NCBI RefSeq assembly: GCF_900104805.1
Contig: NZ_LT629751.1
Location: 930,001 to 994,000, forward strand
Source of the DNA: Pseudomonas oryzae
Lineage (GTDB): Bacteria > Pseudomonadota > Gammaproteobacteria > Pseudomonadales > Pseudomonadaceae
Length of the DNA: 64,000 nt
Direction of reading: 5' to 3'
The notes under the pieces are model-generated. The model saw only the letters and a program-made list of their open reading frames with translations. It was not told the DNA's origin and did no database searches. The position numbers were made by a program, and so were the translations under genes. Shown piece after piece: positions 57,649-64,000 of the stretch. Position 1 is the first letter of the stretch; every line of letters begins with the position of its first letter.

Positions 57649-58380
57649 CTATCGGCTCAACTCATACGCACACATATTGACCGTCGTCGCCAGGTTCAGC
57701 GATTCGATGCTGCCGCAGCCGGCAATCGTGAAGGGCTGGGCATGCAAGGCGGTCAGCTGCTCGCGGGGCACGCCGCGGGCTTCGTTGCCGAACAGGTAGC
57801 AATCGAAGTCCCTGAAGCTGGCCGCCTGCACGCGCTCGCCCTGCATGTCCAGGCAGGCGATGCGGGCAAAGCGCGTGCGCAGCGAATCCAGCTCGACATC
57901 CAGCTCCAGCGGCGTATGGAAGATGGCGCCCATGCTGGCGCGCACCACCTTGGGGTTGTACGGATCGACGCTGTTGGGGCTGAGCAGGCAGCGAAAACCG
58001 CCGAACCAGGCCAGGGTGCGCAGGATGGTGCCGAGGTTGCCCGGGTCCTGGATTTCGTGCAGGTAGATGGCGCGCTCGTGCCCTGCGGGAGCGGCAAGCG
58101 GCGCGGCGGTTTCCGGCATCGGCACCACGGCAAGGATGCCTTGCGGGGTCTTGGTGTCGGCGATCTGCGCCATCTGGCGCTCGCTGATCACTTGCGTCTT
58201 GAACGGGCTTTGCCAGTGCTCGTAGGCGCCGGTCACGTACAGCTGACTGCGCAGCAGCCGCGGGTCGTGGACCGCGGCTTTCTGCAGCTCCAGCAGCAGG
58301 TGCTCGCCCTCCACCAGAAAATGCCCGAACTCGGCCCGGTACTTTTTCTGGTGCAGTTTCTTGATGTCGTCGAGTTTCAT
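57649..58380 (-). CDS. TrmH/SpoU-family RNA methyltransferase
   Basis: The 243-residue protein has the N-terminal substrate-binding part of rRNA 2'-O-methyltransferases (IKKLHQKKYRAEFGHFLVEG) and a SPOUT knot domain with motif 1 HEIQDPGNLGTILRTLAWFG, motif 2 LFGNEARGVPREQL and motif 3 SIESLNLATTVNMCAYELSR. It should methylate a ribose in rRNA or tRNA using S-adenosylmethionine; the target nucleotide is unknown. Start ATG 58380 is the first codon with homology. It lies 10 bp after the FAD-dependent gene, probably in one operon. Confidence 0.9.
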   Translation of the reverse strand: MKLDDIKKLHQKKYRAEFGHFLVEGEHLLLELQKAAVHDPRLLRSQLYVTGAYEHWQSPFKTQVISERQMAQIADTKTPQGILAVVPMPETAAPLAAPAGHERAIYLHEIQDPGNLGTILRTLAWFGGFRCLLSPNSVDPYNPKVVRASMGAIFHTPLELDVELDSLRTRFARIACLDMQGERVQAASFRDFDCYLFGNEARGVPREQLTALHAQPFTIAGCGSIESLNLATTVNMCAYELSR

Positions 58381-58390
58381 CGAGGCTCGC

Positions 58391-60013
58391 TCAGTGGCTC
58401 TGCGCGGCGGCCAGCATCGACTTGGCCACCGCTTCGGCGACCTTGATGCCATCCACGCCCGCCGACAGGATGCCGCCCGCATAACCGGCGCCCTCACCGG
58501 CCGGGAACAGGCCGCGCAGGTTGAGGCTTTGCAGGGTCTCCGGGTCGCGGGTGATGCGCACCGGCGACGAGGTGCGGGTTTCGATGCCGGTGAGTACCGC
58601 ATCGTTGCGGTCGAAGCCGCGGATCTGCTTGCCGAACACCGGCAGCGCCTCGCGGATGGCCTCGATCGCATAGTCCGGCAGCGAGGGCGCCAGATCGCCG
58701 AGGCGCACGCCGGGCTTGTAGGAAGGCTCGACCTCGCCGAACTCGCTCGACGGCACGCCGCGGATGAAGTCGCCGACCAGTTGCGCGGGTGCGCAGTAGT
58801 CGCGGCCGCCCAGCTCGTAGGCGCGCGACTCCAGGCGCTCCTGCAGCTCCACGCCGGCCAGCGGGCCGCCGGGGAAGTCCTGCTCCGGGTTGATGCCGAC
58901 GACGATGCCGGCGTTGGCGTTGCGCTCGTTGCGCGAGTACTGGCTCATGCCGTTGGTCACCACGCGCTCCGGTTCGGAGGTGGCGGCCACCACGGTGCCG
59001 CCCGGGCACATGCAGAAGCTGTACACCGCGCGGCCGTTCTTGGCCTGGTGCACCAGCTTGTAGTCGGCGGCGCCCAGCTCCGGATGGCCGGCGTATTTGC
59101 CCAGGCGCGCCTGGTCGATCATCGATTGCGGGTGTTCGATACGGAAGCCCACGGCGAACGGCTTGGCTTCGATGAACACGCCCTGGCGGTGCAGCATGCG
59201 GAAGGTGTCGCGCGAGCTGTGGCCCAGCGCCAGCACCACATGGCGGCTGCGCAGGGTTTCGCCGCTCTCCAGCACCACGCCCTCGAGCTGGCCGTCGTCG
59301 ATCAGCAGGTCGGTCACCTTGCTTTCGAAGCGCACCTCGCCACCCAGGGCGATGATCTCCTCGCGCATGGTCGAGACCACGCCGGTCAGGCGGAAGGTGC
59401 CGATGTGCGGCTTGCTGACGTACATGATCTCTTCCGGCGCGCCGGCGCGGACGAACTCGTGCATCACCTTGCGGCCGTAGAACTTGGGGTCCTTGATCTG
59501 GCTGTAGAGCTTGCCGTCGGAAAACAGGCCGGCACCGCCCTCGCCGAACTGCACGTTGGATTCCGGGGTCAGGGTCTTCTTGCGCCACAGCGCCCAGGTG
59601 TCCTTGGTGCGCCGGCGCACGTCCTTGCCGCGCTCCAGCACGATGGGCTTGAAGCCCATCTGCGCCAGCAGCAGGGCGGCGAACAGGCCGCAGGGACCGA
59701 AACCCACCACCAGCGGTCGCTCGCTCAGCTCGGCCGGCGCCTGGCCTACCGGGTAGTAGTTGGTGTCCGGGGCCGGGCGGATGTTCTTGTCGTCGGCCAG
59801 GCGCGCCAGGATCGAGGCTTCGTCGCGGGCTTCCAGGTCGATGATGTAGATGAACAGGATGACGCTGTTCTTCTTGCGCGCATCGTAGCTGCGCTTGAAC
59901 ACGCTGAAGTTCAGCAGGTCGGCGTCGCGGATGTTCAGGCGCTTGACGATGGCCGCGCGCAGCTCCTCGGGGGAGTGGTCGAGGGGCAGGGACAGTTCGT
60001 TGATGCGAATCAT
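58391..60013 (-). CDS. NAD(P)/FAD-dependent oxidoreductase (COG2509 type)
   Basis: The 540-residue protein starts with a ~95-residue RNA-binding-like region ([38 protein letters not shown]). The FAD domain follows ([20 protein letters not shown]), with [20 protein letters not shown] and a C-terminal [20 protein letters not shown]. This family of uncharacterised FAD dehydrogenases is widespread and conserved. No substrate can be named. Start ATG 60013. It is upstream of the TrmH-like gene and divergent from rlmE. Confidence 0.88.
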   Translation of the reverse strand: MIRINELSLPLDHSPEELRAAIVKRLNIRDADLLNFSVFKRSYDARKKNSVILFIYIIDLEARDEASILARLADDKNIRPAPDTNYYPVGQAPAELSERPLVVGFGPCGLFAALLLAQMGFKPIVLERGKDVRRRTKDTWALWRKKTLTPESNVQFGEGGAGLFSDGKLYSQIKDPKFYGRKVMHEFVRAGAPEEIMYVSKPHIGTFRLTGVVSTMREEIIALGGEVRFESKVTDLLIDDGQLEGVVLESGETLRSRHVVLALGHSSRDTFRMLHRQGVFIEAKPFAVGFRIEHPQSMIDQARLGKYAGHPELGAADYKLVHQAKNGRAVYSFCMCPGGTVVAATSEPERVVTNGMSQYSRNERNANAGIVVGINPEQDFPGGPLAGVELQERLESRAYELGGRDYCAPAQLVGDFIRGVPSSEFGEVEPSYKPGVRLGDLAPSLPDYAIEAIREALPVFGKQIRGFDRNDAVLTGIETRTSSPVRITRDPETLQSLNLRGLFPAGEGAGYAGGILSAGVDGIKVAEAVAKSMLAAAQSH

Positions 60014-60222
60014 GGGGTAATCCTGGCCGGTGTCTCCGGCAAAGGAAGCAACTGGGGGAGGGGAAAGGCGCGAATTGTAGCTGCTGGCGCCGCCCGCTGT
60101 CAGGCCGCCCTGCCGGGGCGGTGCCGCGCGAAGCCCTATCGGCGTATACTTGCCGCCATTTTGCGGCCCCATGCCCCCTGCGCTGGCCCGCTACTCACCT
60201 GATTTCCGTGGTTGGCTCCATC

Positions 60223-60843
60223 ATGAAACGCTCCAAAAGCAGCAGCCGCTGGCTGAACGAACACGTCAACGATCCCTACGTCAAACAGGCGCAGAAGGAC
60301 GGCTATCGCTCGCGCGCCGCCTACAAGCTGCTCGAGCTGAACGAGAAGGACAAGCTGATCCGCCCCGGCATGCTGCTCATGGACCTGGGTTCCGCGCCCG
60401 GTGGCTGGTCGCAGGTGGCGGGCCGTCTCGTTGGCGACCAGGGCCGCGTGCTGGCCAGCGACATCCTGCCGATGGACTCGCTGGAAAACGTCGACTTCAT
60501 CCAGGGCGACTTTTCCGACGACAAGGTGTTCCAGCAGATTCTCGACAAGCTCGATGGCCGGCAGCCCGACCTGATCATCTCCGACATGGCCCCCAACATC
60601 AGCGGGGTTGCCGCCGCCGATCAGGCCTCCTCGATGTACCTGGCCGAACTGGTCCTCGACATGGTCCGCCAGGTGCTCAAGCCCAACGGCAACTTCGCGA
60701 TCAAGATCTTCCAGGGCGAAGGCTCGGACGACTACCTGAGGGATGTCCGCAGCTCGTTCGAAAAGGTCGTGGTGCGCAAGCCCGACGCCTCGCGCTCGCG
60801 CTCGCGCGAGGTGTATTTCGTGGCCAAGGGCTTCAAAGGCTAA
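60223..60843 (+). CDS. rlmE: 23S rRNA 2'-O-methyltransferase RlmE (FtsJ/RrmJ)
   Basis: RlmE methylates U2552 of 23S rRNA. The 206-residue protein has [20 protein letters not shown], catalytic Lys and SAM motif [59 protein letters not shown] and [19 protein letters not shown]. The K-D-K-E catalytic set appears intact. In pseudomonads rlmE normally precedes ftsH; here it stands alone beside the FAD-dependent gene, so it may be a second copy. ATG 60223 was chosen because upstream residues are not homologous. A strong terminator follows. Confidence 0.92.
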   Translation: MKRSKSSSRWLNEHVNDPYVKQAQKDGYRSRAAYKLLELNEKDKLIRPGMLLMDLGSAPGGWSQVAGRLVGDQGRVLASDILPMDSLENVDFIQGDFSDDKVFQQILDKLDGRQPDLIISDMAPNISGVAAADQASSMYLAELVLDMVRQVLKPNGNFAIKIFQGEGSDDYLRDVRSSFEKVVVRKPDASRSRSREVYFVAKGFKG

Positions 60844-60921
60844 GCCAGCCACGGCACTGTTCGCGCAAGGCCTGCGAGCCGTCACGCCACGCCGCTACCG
60901 ACTCCCCATCTTCCTCTGCCC

Positions 60922-60949
60922 AAGGCCCGGCCCCAGCGCCGGGCCTTTT
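60922..60949 (+). terminator. Rho-independent terminator after rlmE
   Basis: AAGGCCCGGC / GCCGGGCCTT with a 6-nt loop and TTTT tail, ~80 bp after the rlmE stop. Confidence 0.85.
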
Positions 60950-61067
60950 GCTGTCCGCCGTCCACACGCTTCTGCCTAGTCCGGTTTGACGATGAGCGCA
61001 GCCGGGCCGCGCCGGATCATCGAGTCATGAGCAGATTCGCTCGATGAGATCGACGGAGGAGTAGGCG

Positions 61068-62255
61068 ATGCATGTGATGCGAGAGAAAACCGCGGTAGAG
61101 ATCGAGCTGATCGCTCGCGCCCGCCGCCTGGTTCCCGCCCTGCGCGAGCGGGCCGAGCGGGCCGACCGCGAGGGCAAGGTGCCCGACGAGACCATCCGCG
61201 AGATGCAGGAGGCCGGCCTGTTCCGCGCCCTGCAGCCGAAGCAGTGGGACGGCTACGAGGTCGACCCGCGCACCTTCTTCGAGATCCAGATGACGCTGGC
61301 CGAAGGCTGCATGTCCACCGCCTGGATCTACGGCGTGATGGGCGTGCACCCCTGGCAGCTGGCCCGCTACCCGGTCGAGGCCCAGCAGGACGTGTGGGGC
61401 GAGGACACCAGCACGCTGATCTCCTCCACCTACATGCCGGTGGCCAAGGTCACTCCGGTGGAAGGCGGCTACCGCATCAGCGGGCGCTGGGGCTTCTCCA
61501 GCGGCAGCGAGCACTGCCAGTGGTGCCTGCTCGGCGGCATCCTGCCGGGTACTGAGGAGCAGCCGGCCGAGCACGGCACCTTCCTGGTGCCGCGCAGCGA
61601 CTACCGCATCGAGAAGAACTGGGATGTGCTCGGCCTGCGCGGCACCGGCAGCCACGACATCGTGATCGAGGACGCCTTCGTCCCCGCCCACCGCGTGCAG
61701 CGCACCAACAACTCCAGCCTGGCGGCCACCCCGGGGCGCGAGGTCAACACCAACCCGATCTACGCGCTGCCTTTCGCCCAGGTGTTCACCCGCGCGGTGT
61801 CCAGCTCATGCCTCGGCGCCCTGCAGGGGGCGATCAACGAGTTCAGCGACAACGCCAAGAAGCACATCGGCAAGCACGGCGCCAGGACCGCCGAGGACCC
61901 GGTGGCGCAGACCGCGGTGGCCGAGGCGATCACCACCGTCGATGCCTTCAAGCTGGTGCTCGAACGCAACTTCGCGCACATGCTGGCGCTGGCCGAGCAG
62001 GGCGAGATCCCCGACACCGAGACCCGCCTGCTGTACCGCTACCAGTCCGCCCAGGTCACCAACGTGTGCGCCGAGCGGGTCAGCGACCTGCTGCGCTCGA
62101 TGGCCGCCTCCGGCCTGTACAACACCAACCCGGTGGCGCGCACCTTCCGCGACCTGCACCAGGCGCGCGGACACATCTCCAACAACGTGGCCGCCTACGG
62201 GCGCAGCTACGGCGCGGTGCAGCTCGGCCTGCCCAACCCCGATCCCTACGTCTGA
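61068..62255 (+). CDS. Flavin-dependent hydroxylase, HsaA/TesA2-like
   Basis: The 395-residue protein has the acyl-CoA-dehydrogenase fold used by two-component flavin monooxygenases: VPALRERAERADREGKVPDE, ALQPKQWDGYEVDPRTFFEI, GYRISGRWGFSSGSEHCQWC, NWDVLGLRGTGSHDIVIEDA. It best fits the oxygenase of 3-hydroxy-9,10-seconandrostatriene-dione hydroxylation (HsaA, TesA2), though p-hydroxyphenylacetate-type oxygenases share the fold. The reductase partner is probably the MarR-fused reductase at 52.5 kb. GGAGGAG precedes ATG 61068. It lies 34 bp before the ketosteroid dehydrogenase gene. Confidence 0.88.
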   Translation: MHVMREKTAVEIELIARARRLVPALRERAERADREGKVPDETIREMQEAGLFRALQPKQWDGYEVDPRTFFEIQMTLAEGCMSTAWIYGVMGVHPWQLARYPVEAQQDVWGEDTSTLISSTYMPVAKVTPVEGGYRISGRWGFSSGSEHCQWCLLGGILPGTEEQPAEHGTFLVPRSDYRIEKNWDVLGLRGTGSHDIVIEDAFVPAHRVQRTNNSSLAATPGREVNTNPIYALPFAQVFTRAVSSSCLGALQGAINEFSDNAKKHIGKHGARTAEDPVAQTAVAEAITTVDAFKLVLERNFAHMLALAEQGEIPDTETRLLYRYQSAQVTNVCAERVSDLLRSMAASGLYNTNPVARTFRDLHQARGHISNNVAAYGRSYGAVQLGLPNPDPYV

Positions 62256-62289
62256 ACATCCAGCGACCACGGCACAGGACAGCACAACA

Positions 62290-63996
62290 ATGACAACACA
62301 GGTTCGGCCTCAAACCGCCTACGACGTGATCGTCGTCGGCTCCGGCGCGGGCGCCATGTCGGCGGCGGTGGTCGCCGCCGACCAGGGCCTCTCGGTGCTG
62401 GTCGTCGAGAAGAGCGACAAGTACGGCGGCACCTCGGCGATCTCCGGCGGCGGCATCTGGATCCCCAACAACCACTACTTCGCCGAGAAGGGTGGCAAGG
62501 ACAGCTACGACAAGGCCTTCACCTACCTGAAGGCCTCGACCAACGGCCTGGTCGACGAGGAGCGCCTGCGCGCCTACCTCGAATACGCGCCGCGGATGAT
62601 CCACTACCTCGAGACGCGCAGCCGTGTGCGCTACGCGGTGGCGGAGAAGTATCCCGACTACTACCAGCACCTGCCCGGCTCGCTGCCCGGCGGGCGCAGC
62701 CTCGACCCCGAGCTGTTCGACACCAGCCTGCTCGGCGACGAATACGACAACATGCGCAAGCCGTCGCCGACCACCCTGCTGATGGGCTGCATCGCCTGGA
62801 CCGCGCGCCACGCGCACAAGGCGATGTCCCGCGAGTTCGGCTGGCGGCTGATGATTCTCGGCCTGATCGCCCGCTACAAGCTCGACTTCAAGTGGCGGCG
62901 CAAGACCAAGATGGACCGCCGCGCCGCCCTCGGCGCCTCGCTGATCGCCGCGCTGCGCCGTTCGCTGATGGACCGCGACGTGCCGCTGTGGCTGAACACC
63001 GACTTCCGCGAGCTGGTGGTGGAGAACGGCCGGGTGACCGGCATCACGGTGGTGCAGGGCGGCCAGAAGATGACCCTGCAGGCGCGCCGCGGGGTGATCT
63101 TCGGCAGCGGCGGCTTCGAGCAGAACCAGGCGCTGCGCGACAAGTACCTGCCGCAGCCGACCAAGGTCGGCTGGAGCGCCACCCCGCCGGGCAACAACAC
63201 CGGCGCCGCGCTGGAGGCCGCGCAGGCCATCGGCGCCGCCACCGACCTGATGGACTGGGGCTGGTGGGCGCCGACCATCCACGTCCCCGGCGAGGAGAAG
63301 CCGCGCGGCATCTTCGCCGAGCGCGCCTTCCCCGGCGCCATCGTGGTCAACGGCCACGGCAAGCGCTTCGTCAACGAGGCGGCGCCGTACCTGGAGTTCG
63401 TCGACGCCATGTACCGCGAGCACCAGAAGGACGGCAAGAGCATCCCGGCCTGGGTGATCTTCGACGCCCACTACCGCTTCAACTACGCCATGGGCCCGCT
63501 GATGCCGGCGCAGGTGATGCCCGACAGCCGCCTGCGCAAGGAATGGCTGAACAGCGTGTACTGGAAGGCCGACAGCCTGGCCGACCTGGCCAAGCAGATC
63601 GGCGTCGATCCCGCCGGCCTGGATGCCACGGTGAAGCGCGTCAACGAGTTCGCCCGCAGCGGCGTCGACGCCGATTTCGCCCGCGGCGGCAACGTGTTCG
63701 ACCGCTACTACGGCGACAGCAACGTCAAGCCCAACCCGTGTCTGGCGCCGATCGCCAAGGGGCCGTTCTACGCCATGCGCCTGGACGCCGGCGACATCGG
63801 CACCAAGGGCGGCCTGCTGACCGACGCCAACGCCCGGGTGCTGCACGAGAACGGCCAGCCGATCCCCGGCCTGTACGCCATCGGCAACACCTCGGCCTCG
63901 GTGATGGGCACCAGCTATCCCGGCGCCGGCGGCACCCTCGGCCCGGCGATGACCTTCGGCTACATCGCCGCCCGGCACATTGCCGCCAGCGCCTGA
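62290..63996 (+). CDS. 3-Ketosteroid-1-dehydrogenase-like flavoprotein
   Basis: The 568-residue protein starts with an FAD motif (YDVIVVGSGAGAMSAAVVAA, EKSDKYGGTSAISGGGIWIP). It ends with the KstD signature around Tyr543 and Gly547 (MGTSYPGAGGTLGPAMTFGY), equivalent to the catalytic Tyr487/Gly491 pair of Rhodococcus KstD1. The family removes hydrogens from C1-C2 (or C4-C5) of 3-ketosteroids, opening the way to ring cleavage. Which of the 1- or 4-dehydrogenase activities it has is not clear. It follows the HsaA-like gene by 34 bp; the window ends 4 bp after its stop, so downstream operon genes are unseen. Confidence 0.9.
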   Translation: MTTQVRPQTAYDVIVVGSGAGAMSAAVVAADQGLSVLVVEKSDKYGGTSAISGGGIWIPNNHYFAEKGGKDSYDKAFTYLKASTNGLVDEERLRAYLEYAPRMIHYLETRSRVRYAVAEKYPDYYQHLPGSLPGGRSLDPELFDTSLLGDEYDNMRKPSPTTLLMGCIAWTARHAHKAMSREFGWRLMILGLIARYKLDFKWRRKTKMDRRAALGASLIAALRRSLMDRDVPLWLNTDFRELVVENGRVTGITVVQGGQKMTLQARRGVIFGSGGFEQNQALRDKYLPQPTKVGWSATPPGNNTGAALEAAQAIGAATDLMDWGWWAPTIHVPGEEKPRGIFAERAFPGAIVVNGHGKRFVNEAAPYLEFVDAMYREHQKDGKSIPAWVIFDAHYRFNYAMGPLMPAQVMPDSRLRKEWLNSVYWKADSLADLAKQIGVDPAGLDATVKRVNEFARSGVDADFARGGNVFDRYYGDSNVKPNPCLAPIAKGPFYAMRLDAGDIGTKGGLLTDANARVLHENGQPIPGLYAIGNTSASVMGTSYPGAGGTLGPAMTFGYIAARHIAASA

Positions 63997-64000
63997 GGAG

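Overview
The window is GC-rich (high-60s % by eye) and tightly packed. It reads as a chromosomal segment of a Pseudomonas-like gammaproteobacterium: flhBA with FlhF and FlhE, sigma-28 and sigma-54 style promoters, an ExaC-type aldehyde dehydrogenase, 2-aminoethylphosphonate genes and two families of pseudomonad-type intergenic palindromes. Genus and species cannot be fixed from the sequence alone. I saw no rRNA, tRNA, CRISPR array or complete insertion sequence.

Region 1 (1-32.8 kb) is a motility and second-messenger region. It starts with the 3' part of an Aer-like chemoreceptor, a deletion pseudogene (AAA/PD-(D/E)XK family) and a receiver-AraC regulator. The operon flhB-flhA-flhF-(FlhG-like)-flhE follows. 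FlhF carries an unusual ~350-residue C-terminal extension, and the gene in the flhG position has no Walker A motif. Next come a membrane diguanylate cyclase, two divergent winged-helix regulators, fliA, a globin-coupled diguanylate cyclase, an Hpt/receiver-EAL pair, a PilZ/HD-GYP-hybrid kinase-receiver/HD-GYP operon, flaG, fliC, another receiver-EAL protein, motAB, a chemoreceptor and an HDOD protein. Sites matching the FliA (sigma-28) consensus lie in front of fliC, flaG, the Hpt operon, the globin cyclase, the PilZ/HD-GYP operon, one receiver-EAL gene and possibly motAB. The pattern suggests that the c-di-GMP genes here are late flagellar genes. The second chemoreceptor has a good sigma-54 site instead.

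Region 2 (33-45.2 kb) is a 2-aminoethylphosphonate (AEP) island with two convergent arms meeting at a strong terminator near 39.25 kb. The left arm is a divergent LysR gene followed by phnW, an organophosphate-type MFS permease, phnX and an acetaldehyde dehydrogenase, giving AEP -> phosphonoacetaldehyde -> acetaldehyde + Pi -> acetate. The right arm is a second LysR gene followed by an AEP-type ABC importer and a phosphonate-associated FAD oxidoreductase.

Region 3 (45.3-64 kb) starts with a helical secreted protein, a 53-residue membrane peptide and an MFS permease. Then comes a tandem array of eight ~85-bp palindromic units, followed by a lower-pathway set: 4-hydroxy-2-oxovalerate aldolase, acylating acetaldehyde dehydrogenase, 2-hydroxydienoate hydratase, a 7-alpha-hydroxysteroid-dehydrogenase-like SDR, a flavin reductase fused to a MarR-like domain, and an aldehyde dehydrogenase. 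At the right end are a flavin-dependent hydroxylase of the HsaA/TesA2 type and a 3-ketosteroid-1-dehydrogenase-like flavoprotein. Together these look like part of a steroid or bile-acid ring-degradation cluster; the extradiol dioxygenase and C-C hydrolase are not in the window. The cluster is split by an AT-richer foreign-looking gene with a Schlafen-like AlbA_2 domain (55.8-57.3 kb) and by three RNA-methylation or housekeeping-type genes (57.6-60.8 kb).
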